Part shown: in pieces, positions 46,053 to 54,234 of the stretch | Layout: each line of letters starts with the position of its first letter | How positions within the stretch are numbered: position 1 is the stretch's first letter | Source: a virus | Virus record (IMG/VR): IMGVR_UViG_3300047472_000137 | Coordinates: 1 to 56,553 of that record | Length of the DNA stretch: 56,553 nt | Strand: one strand, 5' to 3' | Notes under the pieces: generated by a model | What the model saw: only the letters and a program-made list of their open reading frames with translations | Database searches by the model: none | Told to the model about the DNA's origin: nothing | Position numbers and translations under genes: made by a program

Positions 46053-47297
46053 TTGGGCTACCGAGTGGAAGTGTTCGACAAGAACCTGAAGCGCGTAGGC
46101 GAGATCGATGAATGGATCTCCCTTGACTTCACTGTTCGGCTCTGCCAAGAGGGTATCTGGCAGCTCCTCATCAAGGACGGGACGCCTCAATCTGATCTCA
46201 TCGAGAAGGGTGGGGGGATAGCCATTTGGCAGGATGGCGTTTCTAAGCCCCTGCTGAGTGGCCAGGTGGACGTGTTTCAGAAGTATTGGACCAAGGTTCA
46301 GCACACTGGGCCCGGCTCCCTCTACATCGGGGGCAAGTGTCACAACACCCTTGCCTATCGGCGCCTCGCATTCCCCGACCCTTCAAAGCCTGTCTCGCAG
46401 CAGTATCTAGCTAGACTGCCTAGCCGACTGGTCAGGAAGACGTATGCACCCACCGCCATCTACGAGGAGCTTTTCAACGCCCTTGGCGGAGGCGCCATTT
46501 CCGACCGGAGGGTAAGCGGACTCAACATGGTCGCTCCGACTGAGCCACCCTTCCCCGCCTTCCCTCTTATCGACTCTCTTAGGTTCGACGGCATCGGCGC
46601 AAAGATCGAGGAATGGTTCGCCAAGCGAAACGCGGCTTACCGATTCGTCTACAACGCCACTACGCAAAAGGTCGACCTTGAGGCCTTCTCCCCTCGCGAT
46701 CTCTCGAAGAGCATCCGCTTCTCCCCGGAGCTGGGCAACCTCCGTGAGTACATCTGGACGCTTAACGCACCGAAGGTGACGAGGGCCATCGTCGGCTGTG
46801 CCGGCGAGAACCTTGACCGGTTCTACTACCAGAAGATTGATTCTGCGGCCGAGGCCGAGTGGGGCATGCAGATTGAGCAGTTCATCGACCGGCGGGACAT
46901 TCAGCTAAAGGTCGACAAGGCCACGGGTAATCCCGTGAAGTCGGATGCCACTATGACAGCCGATGACGTTGACGCCGCTAAGGCGGCGTACGAGGAAGCG
47001 GCTACTAATGCCCTCGAAGAGGGCGTGATGTCGGGCAACTTCCAGATTTACCCCATCGACACAGCAGACTGCCTCTTTGGTCGAGATTACTTCGTGGGGG
47101 ACATCGTGACCGTGGCCGTTGACGGCACGGAATACAGCGATGTCGTCCGAGAGGTCACTATTTCCGTTGATGACGGGGGCAACGTCCAGGACGTGAATCC
47201 CAAGATTGGGCAGCAGGGAAGCGGTGAGCCCCTGAACCTCTACAAGACCGTTTACGAGATGCAGAAGAAGCTACGCAAGCTTGAGTCTAGGATGTGA
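46053..47297 (+). CDS. Tail-associated baseplate protein (Gp37-like)
   Basis: A 414-residue protein, YRVEVFDKNLKRVGEIDEWI, then LDFTVRLCQEGIWQLLIKDG, similar in layout to the ReqiPepy6 Gp37-type tail proteins with a prophage endopeptidase-like (Tal) fold. TTG 46053 is preceded by AAGGGGGACC. It ends in a coiled-coil (YEMQKKLRKLESRM). Confidence 0.75.
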   Translation: MGYRVEVFDKNLKRVGEIDEWISLDFTVRLCQEGIWQLLIKDGTPQSDLIEKGGGIAIWQDGVSKPLLSGQVDVFQKYWTKVQHTGPGSLYIGGKCHNTLAYRRLAFPDPSKPVSQQYLARLPSRLVRKTYAPTAIYEELFNALGGGAISDRRVSGLNMVAPTEPPFPAFPLIDSLRFDGIGAKIEEWFAKRNAAYRFVYNATTQKVDLEAFSPRDLSKSIRFSPELGNLREYIWTLNAPKVTRAIVGCAGENLDRFYYQKIDSAAEAEWGMQIEQFIDRRDIQLKVDKATGNPVKSDATMTADDVDAAKAAYEEAATNALEEGVMSGNFQIYPIDTADCLFGRDYFVGDIVTVAVDGTEYSDVVREVTISVDDGGNVQDVNPKIGQQGSGEPLNLYKTVYEMQKKLRKLESRM

Positions 47298-47303
47298 TGC
47301 CCC

Positions 47304-48359
47304 GTGGCAGAGATCAGTTACCCGTTTAACGCGGACAATGCCGACGGTGGCACTGCGATCGTTTCTCAGACCCAGTGGCAAGCAATGGCTTCCGGATGGG
47401 TCAATGACTTCATTGACATGCGTCTCACGACCCCGGGTGAATCACTTCCGTTCACCGCAGTGATTGCGAACGGGCGGGACGTACAGATCTCGTCCGGTCG
47501 AGCGTGGGTCGGTGGCTTCTACTACCAGAACACCAGCACCAAGACCATCACCATTCCCGCGAACGCCACGACCAAGCCACGAAAGGACTTGATCGTGATT
47601 CGGGTGGACATGGCCAAGAGCGCTGTCAATATCGCTCTCCGCACCGGTACCGCTGCTGCAACTCCTGTTGAGCCAAAGCCAGCCCGCAGTGCCGGCGGCA
47701 TGTGGGAGATGCCGCTGTACTGCATCGACGTCCCCGCGAGTAACGGCGCACTCGTTGCGAACCGCCGTGCGCCCTTCAACGCGGGGAGCCCGGTGGCCTT
47801 CCCCTGGAATGCGCCAGACAGCACCGCCCAACTGCCTCGGAACTCTTTCTCTCTCGACGTGGACCAGAACAACTCAGGTGGACAGACAGAGCAGTTCATA
47901 GGGCAGGACGGCTACGTAGTGTCGCGTCACCTTGGAAAGGCGCGAACCTTCACGCCTGCCCTGGTGAACGCAGGCTCGATGTCCGCCTCTCTGCGTACGG
48001 GCCGGTGGCGATGGATCGCCCCAAACACCGTGTGGTTCCAGGCGACCATTGACAACACGACCACGAAGGCTGTTGAGGCGACCGGTACCAACTGGCGGGT
48101 TGGAATCGTCCTCCCCCAGTTGGCGGGCCCCAAGGGCATTCAGGTAATGCACGGGTATCTCGCGAACCCCAACAAGAGTTCGGGCATGCCAAACATGCTG
48201 TCGGTCACGGGAACGACCACTCCGAAGTCACAGACGCTCTATCTGAGCATCCCCAACTTCAAGACACCTACCGAGGGCCTCGACGGCCTGAAGCTGTTCC
48301 CCGCTAAGTCAACTCTCTCGATCTCAGGAGTCTTTGAGTCGAATGCATTTAAGGAATAA
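47304..48359 (+). CDS. Minor tail / baseplate protein
   Basis: A 351-residue protein. EISYPFNADNADGGTAIVSQ, TQWQAMASGWVNDFIDMRLT and VWVGG-like repeats match receptor-side tail proteins of Streptomyces phages. The C-terminal 150 residues form a beta domain (WRWIAPNTVWFQATIDNTTT). GTG 47304 is the chosen start. Confidence 0.75.
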   Translation: MAEISYPFNADNADGGTAIVSQTQWQAMASGWVNDFIDMRLTTPGESLPFTAVIANGRDVQISSGRAWVGGFYYQNTSTKTITIPANATTKPRKDLIVIRVDMAKSAVNIALRTGTAAATPVEPKPARSAGGMWEMPLYCIDVPASNGALVANRRAPFNAGSPVAFPWNAPDSTAQLPRNSFSLDVDQNNSGGQTEQFIGQDGYVVSRHLGKARTFTPALVNAGSMSASLRTGRWRWIAPNTVWFQATIDNTTTKAVEATGTNWRVGIVLPQLAGPKGIQVMHGYLANPNKSSGMPNMLSVTGTTTPKSQTLYLSIPNFKTPTEGLDGLKLFPAKSTLSISGVFESNAFKE

Positions 48360-48368
48360 GGAGACAGC

Positions 48369-51119
48369 ATGGCCCGTAATCTGTTTGGTGGTACCGCCTC
48401 TGACGTTGCTGAGGACCTCTCGGGCGCCCGTGTGCCTGGCGCTACCGGGACCGTGTGGGACGGCCCCTCAGAGGAGGCAGTACAGGTAACTGACCTGCTG
48501 GACCTCGATGGAGGACCGATAGCCGCCCTCGTTGCCGACGACGACGGCATGATCCGTGGCTTCTACGGGCCGGATGCTGACAGCCCCCTAGAGCGGCTCT
48601 TCGTTGACTTCGGTGGCCCACGTGTCGCCATCCTCGCAACCGACGTTGGCGAGCGGCTCCAGGCGCACCTATCCGCGGTTGACCCTCACGACAGCAAGGC
48701 GGCTGCACTCGCCGACGTGGAGGCCCAGAAGGGCGCTCCTGGTGGCCTTGCCTCCCTTGGGTCTGACGGAGTCGTTCCCACTGACCAGGTGCCCACTGCT
48801 CTGGACTGGCTGAACGTCAAGAGCAAGGCATTCGGCGCCAAGGGCGACGGCACCACAGACGACACGGCAGCCATTCAGCGAGCCCTCAATGCCGCCGGCA
48901 CCGGTGGCGTCGTCTACCTCCCGAAGGGCGTGTATCGCACGTCCGCGCCCCTCGACCTCCCCAAGGGTGTGACCCTCACGGGCTCCCACTCCAACCTGAT
49001 GATTGGCCCAGGTATGGGGGACGACGATTTCCCCTGCTACATCCAGGCCCTTCCCTCGTTCACTACTGGCGCCATGATTCAGATGATCGGCGACAACGAC
49101 GGCACTCACCCCGCGATCAGCGGGGAACAGCGGATCCTGAATCTGATGCTCGACGGCTCGAAGGTTGCGACAGGCAACCTCGATGGCATCTACGCCAAGG
49201 GCAACGTTCAGAACGTCGTGATGCGGGACGTCTGTGTCCGGAAGATGCCGAACAACGGGGTCATTACCGGCAGCAACGCCGGGGGTGAGTGGCCCTACTC
49301 CTGGCGTCTGCACAGTGTGATGGTCGACAACTGCCACACCAACGGTTACGTGTTCGAGCGCAACACTGACTTGACCATGATCGACTGCCAGGCAATCGGT
49401 TGTTGGGCAACGGGCTTCAAGCTCATCAACTGCGCTAACTCCACGCTGCTTACCTGCCGTTCCGAGTGGACTGGTGGGCATGGGTACTGGCTCACGGGCG
49501 ACTGGGGCAACTGGCCCGGTTCCGGGTCGGCAACCCTCTCCTCGTGCTCTACCGACCGATCTGGTTGGGATGGCGTACGTATCGACGCCACGGGTAACGC
49601 CCCCTTCATCATCAACGCCCTCATGACCCGCAGGGACGGCCGTAACGGTGGTCCTGGTGGCGGTGGCTACGCGGGGCTCTCCCTGGCCAACCGTGCGCCT
49701 GTCGTGGTTCAGGGCGTGACCTGCTATCCGGGCACCGACGACGGGGGTACGGCCAACACGTCGCCTCAGTACGGTGTGAAGCTCTCGGGGGCCCGTGACG
49801 TCCAGTTGGACGGCGCATACCTTCACGCGGCTACTGCGGGCCTCTATGACGACGGGACCAACGACCGAGTGACGGTGGGCAACAACATCACGACTGTTGC
49901 CGGCAACAACTTCAGCGAGGCTCGCATCCCATCGCAGCTCTACGCACTCAGCTCCAAGACGGCGTATGCGACCAAGGGCGTTTACGCGCCTCCTGGTTGG
50001 GGCGAGTTCTGGAAGCCGAAGCGGGATGCTGCGGCCACTGGTGGCAAGGCTCGCATCCTGGTCGTGGGCGGCTCCGCCTCCCAGGGCTACTACGCGAGCA
50101 ACCTGCACAGTGGTGGTTGGGTCGGCAACGTCCGTCAGGCTCTCCAGGCGAAGTATGGCAATGGCGGTTCGGGCTTCTACAGCTCCTCCAGGTCCGGCAC
50201 GTACATCTCTGGGGCCGAGGACACTCAGGCCCTCACCTCGTGGCGAAGCGTCGGTTGCGTGATCACGCAGACTGGCTCTTGGACGCTCGGGGGCAGCAAC
50301 TACGGTCCGGGGTGCACGTACATCTACGCGGACACCACGGGCGCTAGCTCTCAGTTCAAGTTCACCGGGACCACGCTCAAGATCTACACCGTTACCGGTG
50401 GCACTCGTGCCGGGTACACGTACAAGATCGACGCTGGTGGAACTGTGGCAGTGCCTCAGGCTTCTGGTGGTGCTACAGACATCGCTGTGACGACCGTTAA
50501 CGGCCTTTCTGCTGGGGACCACACCGTAACGATTACCTGGAATGGCACCACTTCCGGTGTAGGCCAGTACCTCTCAATCGTCGGTGTGAGTGGTGAGAAT
50601 GTCTCGGGCATTGTCGTGGACAACCTTGCTAAGGCTGGCGCTAAGGCGTCGACCTTCGGTAATCCCGCTGACACTGCACTGAACGCAGTTTGGAACGGCG
50701 GAAAGAACTACCCGGCAGATCTGGTTATTTTCACCGCTGGTCCGAATGACGCTGCGGCGACTCCGCCGACAAGCGGTGACGCGTGGGCTAACTCGGTGGC
50801 GAAGTACATTCAGACCGTGAAGAACGCCAACAATGGCGCCACTGACGTGATGTTCGTTCTTCCTCACCTTGGAAAGCACGACACGACCAATTACGTCTAC
50901 CAGGATTACGCAGTTCGAGCCCGCGGCCTTGCCGAGGCTTACGGCGGCGCGATCCTAGACCTGTGGACCATCGGCCGTACTTCCTGGGACTACTGGAATT
51001 CGTTCGGCTACTGGGGTAACCCGGCGGCAGTCGGCACAACCGGAACTGACGGAGTCCACCTCTCCGATACCGGTTATACCCACGTGGCGAGCCACATCAC
51101 TCCCCTTCTCATGGCCTGA
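48369..51119 (+). CDS. Tail fibre with pectate-lyase-like helix and SGNH hydrolase domain
   Basis: A 916-residue protein with at least three parts. Residues 1-150 are a tail-attachment region. About 160-540 are a right-handed beta-helix that opens with GDGTTDDTAAIQRALNAAGT and GVVYLPKGVYRTSAPLDLPK, the pectate-lyase superfamily signature. About 560-916 are an SGNH hydrolase: RILVVGGSASQGYY (Ser), VIFTAGPNDAAAT (Asn) and DGVHLSDTGYTHVASHI (Asp-His). It may bind and degrade or deacylate a host surface polysaccharide. The ATG follows AAGGAG. Confidence 0.9.
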   Translation: MARNLFGGTASDVAEDLSGARVPGATGTVWDGPSEEAVQVTDLLDLDGGPIAALVADDDGMIRGFYGPDADSPLERLFVDFGGPRVAILATDVGERLQAHLSAVDPHDSKAAALADVEAQKGAPGGLASLGSDGVVPTDQVPTALDWLNVKSKAFGAKGDGTTDDTAAIQRALNAAGTGGVVYLPKGVYRTSAPLDLPKGVTLTGSHSNLMIGPGMGDDDFPCYIQALPSFTTGAMIQMIGDNDGTHPAISGEQRILNLMLDGSKVATGNLDGIYAKGNVQNVVMRDVCVRKMPNNGVITGSNAGGEWPYSWRLHSVMVDNCHTNGYVFERNTDLTMIDCQAIGCWATGFKLINCANSTLLTCRSEWTGGHGYWLTGDWGNWPGSGSATLSSCSTDRSGWDGVRIDATGNAPFIINALMTRRDGRNGGPGGGGYAGLSLANRAPVVVQGVTCYPGTDDGGTANTSPQYGVKLSGARDVQLDGAYLHAATAGLYDDGTNDRVTVGNNITTVAGNNFSEARIPSQLYALSSKTAYATKGVYAPPGWGEFWKPKRDAAATGGKARILVVGGSASQGYYASNLHSGGWVGNVRQALQAKYGNGGSGFYSSSRSGTYISGAEDTQALTSWRSVGCVITQTGSWTLGGSNYGPGCTYIYADTTGASSQFKFTGTTLKIYTVTGGTRAGYTYKIDAGGTVAVPQASGGATDIAVTTVNGLSAGDHTVTITWNGTTSGVGQYLSIVGVSGENVSGIVVDNLAKAGAKASTFGNPADTALNAVWNGGKNYPADLVIFTAGPNDAAATPPTSGDAWANSVAKYIQTVKNANNGATDVMFVLPHLGKHDTTNYVYQDYAVRARGLAEAYGGAILDLWTIGRTSWDYWNSFGYWGNPAAVGTTGTDGVHLSDTGYTHVASHITPLLMA

Positions 51120-51188
51120 CGAACACCTTCAACGGCGGTCCTGGACTTCGGTCCGGGGCCGCCTTTGTGCTGCCCTCCTGGAGTCCCT

Positions 51189-51473
51189 ATGACCCTTTCT
51201 AACGTCTTCTCTATCTCGGGGACCTTGGCGGCATTCATTGCGGCTGTCGTGGTTGTCCTCGCAAGTCACAGGACCAGTGCCGCGAAGGTGTGGCGTGAAG
51301 AGGCGGAAGCCCAGAAGGAACGGGCTGACCGCCTTGCCGGCGACCTGACTGAGATCAAGAACCGCCTTACTCGGATTGAGCAGGAGAACGCTCGGCTAAT
51401 CCAGCTTCTTACTTCTCTCGACCCTAACCGTCTCGCAGTAATGCGACTGGCGACGAACCCCACGGAGGACTAA
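51189..51473 (+). CDS. Single-pass membrane protein with coiled coil (lysis cassette)
   Basis: A 94-residue protein: one N-terminal helix (SISGTLAAFIAAVVVVLASH) followed by a charged coiled coil (EAEAQKERADRLAGDLTEIK, NRLTRIEQENARLIQLLTSL). Its stop overlaps the endolysin ATG as TAATG. It could be a holin-like or a membrane-anchored lysis accessory. Confidence 0.75.
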   Translation: MTLSNVFSISGTLAAFIAAVVVVLASHRTSAAKVWREEAEAQKERADRLAGDLTEIKNRLTRIEQENARLIQLLTSLDPNRLAVMRLATNPTED

Positions 51474-52330
51474 TGACGACCCTTTGGATTCCTGGCGCTG
51501 AGCGTCTCGGAGACGGCTCCATTGGCGGAGCCATGGACAAGCCGAATGCTCCTGCCCGAGTTGTGTGGCACACCACCGAGTCCGGTGATGGCGACGCTGC
51601 GTTTGAGAGCGTCGGAAAGTACCTGATCAGCATTGGCGCAGAGCCTCACATTCTGTATGACCCATCGACTGACCGCATCGGGCAGTTTGGTCCCCTGAAT
51701 GAGAGTGCGCGAGCCCTCAAGAATGACGGCTCGACGCGTACGAACCGTGTTGGTAAGGCTTGCATTCAGATTGAAGTCCTGGGCCGAGCCTCCAAGACTT
51801 TCACGGGCTACTGGAAGCCAGGGAAGAACTTCAAGGCCCTTATGGCTGCGATCCGCTCGTATGGCACCCCTGACGTGTTCCCTATGGGCACCCCTGCCAA
51901 GACGTCCAGCGCGTGTAAGCGTGACCGTGACGTATGGCTGTCCAAGGGAGGCCACTACGGTCACAGCAATGTCCCAGGGAATGACCACTGGGACCCTGGC
52001 GCCATTTCCACTAGCGCCCTTTTCAAGGCGGCTCCTAAGGCGTCCGCCGATAAGGGTGAGGACAAGCCGACGAGCACGCCTAAGCCTTCGGCTCCCGCCT
52101 TCCCCGGTGCCTACTACTTCCGCCCTGGTGCCAAGAACCAGTACGTCACCACGCTGGGCAAGCAGCTCGTGAAGAAGGGTTACGGCACGTTCTACAGGCA
52201 GGGTCCAGGCCCTCAGTGGACGGCCGTGGACCGAGCGGCCGTGAAGGCATTCCAGAAGGCCCAGGGATGGACTGGCAGCGATGCGGACGGTTACCCCGGT
52301 CCGCAGACCTGGAAGCGCCTTTTTAGCTAA
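51473..52330 (+). CDS. Endolysin: amidase plus peptidoglycan-binding domain
   Basis: A 285-residue lysin. Residues 1-165 form an N-acetylmuramoyl-L-alanine amidase (amidase_2-type) domain with VVWHTTESGDGD (first zinc His), ACIQIEVLG and GHSNVPGNDHWDPGAI (second His and the catalytic region). A Pro/Lys linker follows. The C-terminal 85 residues are a PG-binding domain ending VKAFQKAQGWTGSDADGYPG. It has no signal peptide, so it needs a holin. Confidence 0.92.
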   Translation: MTTLWIPGAERLGDGSIGGAMDKPNAPARVVWHTTESGDGDAAFESVGKYLISIGAEPHILYDPSTDRIGQFGPLNESARALKNDGSTRTNRVGKACIQIEVLGRASKTFTGYWKPGKNFKALMAAIRSYGTPDVFPMGTPAKTSSACKRDRDVWLSKGGHYGHSNVPGNDHWDPGAISTSALFKAAPKASADKGEDKPTSTPKPSAPAFPGAYYFRPGAKNQYVTTLGKQLVKKGYGTFYRQGPGPQWTAVDRAAVKAFQKAQGWTGSDADGYPGPQTWKRLFS

Positions 52331-52360
52331 TCCCCATTGATGGACGAGGAGTGATGCAGC

Positions 52361-52594
52361 ATTAACGTTATCGTTTCGAAACATTCTGTCCGGGTCTTCG
52401 CGGTACTGGCCGCCCTGGTCCCCCTTCTCAAGGTCATTTGGCCCAACCTTCCGTGGGAAGCCCTGGTTGCTTCTGCGGTCGGTCTCCTCGGTGCCGGCGA
52501 GGCAGCCCAGCGATACGAGGACATCAAAACTCTGCGAGCCCTTTACGAGGACTCCCCTTTCGCCGCTGAGCTTCGCGGCGAGTCGGCCAAGTAG
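52361..52594 (+). CDS. Holin candidate with an ATT start codon
   Basis: A 77-residue protein of the type found after Streptomyces phage endolysins. One hydrophobic stretch (VFAVLAALVPLLKVIWPNLP) and a second (EALVASAVGLLGAGEAA) precede an acidic cytoplasmic tail (YEDIKTLRALYEDSPF). No ATG, GTG or TTG is in frame after the upstream stop at 52352-52354. GAGGAG (52346-52351) lies nine bases before ATT 52361, which makes ATT the likely start. Its position between endolysin and terminator fits a holin. Confidence 0.75.
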   Translation: MNVIVSKHSVRVFAVLAALVPLLKVIWPNLPWEALVASAVGLLGAGEAAQRYEDIKTLRALYEDSPFAAELRGESAK

Positions 52595-52644
52595 CCGACA
52601 CACGAACTAGGTGGAGGGGTCCACCTGGGGTTGAGAGAAACAAA

Positions 52645-52678
52645 AAAAGCCCCCTCCCGATTGGGAGGGGGCTTTTTT
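52645..52678. terminator. Bidirectional terminator between late and leftward genes
   Basis: AAGCCCCCTCCC and GGGAGGGGGCTT form a 12-bp stem over GATT, flanked by A7 on one side and T6 on the other, so it works on both strands. It ends the rightward lysis unit and the leftward arm. Confidence 0.9.
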
Positions 52679-52691
52679 ACGTTTAGCTGCC

Positions 52692-52874
52692 TCAGAACTT
52701 GCGATCCAGGTCAATGGTCATGACCGGAGACCACTCCTTGATGGGCAAGGGCTTGACCTTCCCCGCCTTCACTTCAGCCTGTGCCAACCGGTTAGCCTCC
52801 TGAGAGTCGTTGGCATCCACGAACACGACTGCCGTGGCGTGCGCATGAAGCGCGACGCGATACCTCTTAGCCAC
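52692..52874 (-). CDS. Hypothetical protein (60 aa)
   Basis: MAKRYRVALHAHATAVVFVD and NDSQEANRLAQAEVKAGKVK. A beta-alpha small protein. GTG 52874 has a GGAAGGGG site upstream; a longer frame is not needed. Similar small proteins with an 'A.A.V.VDA.D..EA..LA' pattern are common in actinobacteriophages; function unknown. Confidence 0.65.
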   Translation of the reverse strand: MAKRYRVALHAHATAVVFVDANDSQEANRLAQAEVKAGKVKPLPIKEWSPVMTIDLDRKF

Positions 52875-52947
52875 TGCGTTCCCCTTCCAACGAGAAGCGG
52901 CCCACCCCCGAAGGGATGGGCCGCACTCAGACGCTAGAGCTGCTCGG

Positions 52948-53280
52948 TTACTTGTTGGCCGCCGTGTACGCCTCCTTGATGGAAGCAGGGACACGGCCCC
53001 GCTCGCTCACCTCGTAGCCGTTGGCCTTGGCCCACTTACGCAGTTCCTCGGCGGACGGCTCACCCGCAGCGCGGACAGGCTTGGACGACGCGCGCCCCCG
53101 CTGGCTACCAACCCGACGACCAGCCGTCAGGTACACCGCCAGAGCCTCCCGCAGCTTCGCAGCGTTCTTGTCGCTCAGGTCGATCTCGTAAGTCTTGCCG
53201 TCCAGCGCGAACGTCACGCTTTCGTCCGCCTCGCCACCGTCGATGTCGTCGACAAGGAGAACCTGAACCTTCTGAGCCAT
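52948..53280 (-). CDS. lsr2: Lsr2-like nucleoid-associated protein
   Basis: A 110-residue protein that closely follows actinobacterial Lsr2. The dimerisation domain is MAQKVQVLLVDDIDGGEADE, VTFALDGKTYEIDLSDKNAA and KLREALAVYL. The C-terminal DNA-binding domain is LRKWAKANGYEVSERGRVPA, with the RGR loop that enters the minor groove of AT-rich DNA. Host Lsr2 silences foreign AT-rich DNA; a phage copy could compete with it, silence phage genes in the lysogen, or organise phage DNA. Hairpin copy G lies 49 bases before its start. Confidence 0.93.
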   Translation of the reverse strand: MAQKVQVLLVDDIDGGEADESVTFALDGKTYEIDLSDKNAAKLREALAVYLTAGRRVGSQRGRASSKPVRAAGEPSAEELRKWAKANGYEVSERGRVPASIKEAYTAANK

Positions 53281-53328
53281 GGTGTGGCCTTTCTACCTAA
53301 GTGCGATTCGTACACGATCGGGCCGCCA

Positions 53329-53347
53329 TCCGTCGTATCCCTACGGA
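53329..53347 (-). promoter_or_regulatory. GGGATAC-loop hairpin, copy G
   Basis: Short stem TCCGT/ACGGA around AGGGATACG on the minus strand, upstream of lsr2. The stem is the shortest of the family. The rest of the 53281-53569 gap holds no gene that I can support. Confidence 0.6.
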
Positions 53348-53569
53348 AGTCGTCCCGCTAATTGATCTGCGCCGTAAACTTGGTGCGTGTTACAGCGAGA
53401 GTCCCACAGTCCCGCTTTCTGCTCAAGTTCGATTCATTCTCTCCACCTCCCCTCTGACCACTTCCGGCAGAGGGGCTGATAGCGCCCCTGAACCGCCCGG
53501 AAAGCCCTGACCTTGGGCATTGCCCTAGGTGACGCGGGATTGCAGCCCAGAGGCTTAGAGGCGTTCACC

Positions 53570-54220
53570 TTAGACCTCCTCCACGGGCGTGAACTTGTCC
53601 GGGGTCCAGTAGCCGACCAGCGCCCCCGTCTCGACGTGATAGACGGGCTTACCCAGGGACGTTCCCGAGCTGGGCTCGTCGTGCTCCTGGTCGTGCTCCT
53701 GGTGCTCGTTGTCCTTCGGGGCGACGGACCACCAGACCTGTGCGTTCCAGGCTCCAGAGAACAGCTCGTCTCCGGATTCCAGGGAGCGAATCGAGTAGGA
53801 CCCACTTCCCACGTGGACGATTTCCGCCCGCTCCCCTTCGGTGGGTTCAGCGGTTCGCTTGCCGCCCTTGCCGCCGAACAGGATGGGCATCGGGGCGTTC
53901 ACCCTCATGCCGGGGATGTCCTTGAGCGGGCCGTTGGTCCAGTCCCCGGGCTGCGGGGGCTTGGTGCGGTTGAGGGTGCCGTGGTCGAGGAAGAGCGTCG
54001 TCCACGTGGACCGTGCTTCGGGGTCCGTGCCTTCCAGCCCCACGCAGACGCGAATGGCGTCCTGCTTGGACCCGTTGCGCGTGCCCTTCATGTACTTGGG
54101 CGGGGCCAGGAGGGTTCCCTCCCTGGTGACTTCAGCGCCTCTCGTGTCGACGCCGAAGGCTGTCACGTAGTCCCCGGCCTTGATGCCCTTAACCAGCTTG
54201 CCGAGTGCTTCTTTGGGCAT
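53570..54220 (-). CDS. Hypothetical protein, DUF2815/ssDNA-binding-like (216 aa)
   Basis: MPKEALGKLVKGIKAGDYVT, then GTLLAPPKYMKGTRNGSKQD, mostly beta-rich, with an acidic His/Glu-rich segment (NEHQEHDQEHDEPSSG) and a final HVETGALVGYWTPDKFTP. The middle is compatible with an OB-like single-strand-binding fold, but no clear signature is present. It is followed by the ATPase-like gene's product in the same unit (14-base gap). Confidence 0.5.
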   Translation of the reverse strand: MPKEALGKLVKGIKAGDYVTAFGVDTRGAEVTREGTLLAPPKYMKGTRNGSKQDAIRVCVGLEGTDPEARSTWTTLFLDHGTLNRTKPPQPGDWTNGPLKDIPGMRVNAPMPILFGGKGGKRTAEPTEGERAEIVHVGSGSYSIRSLESGDELFSGAWNAQVWWSVAPKDNEHQEHDQEHDEPSSGTSLGKPVYHVETGALVGYWTPDKFTPVEEV

Positions 54221-54234
54221 GAGTGCTCCTCCTC

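Noticed and set aside
53301-53510. Plus-strand 69-residue frame upstream of lsr2
   Set aside because: No ribosome site; it covers hairpin copy G and the expected lsr2 promoter.
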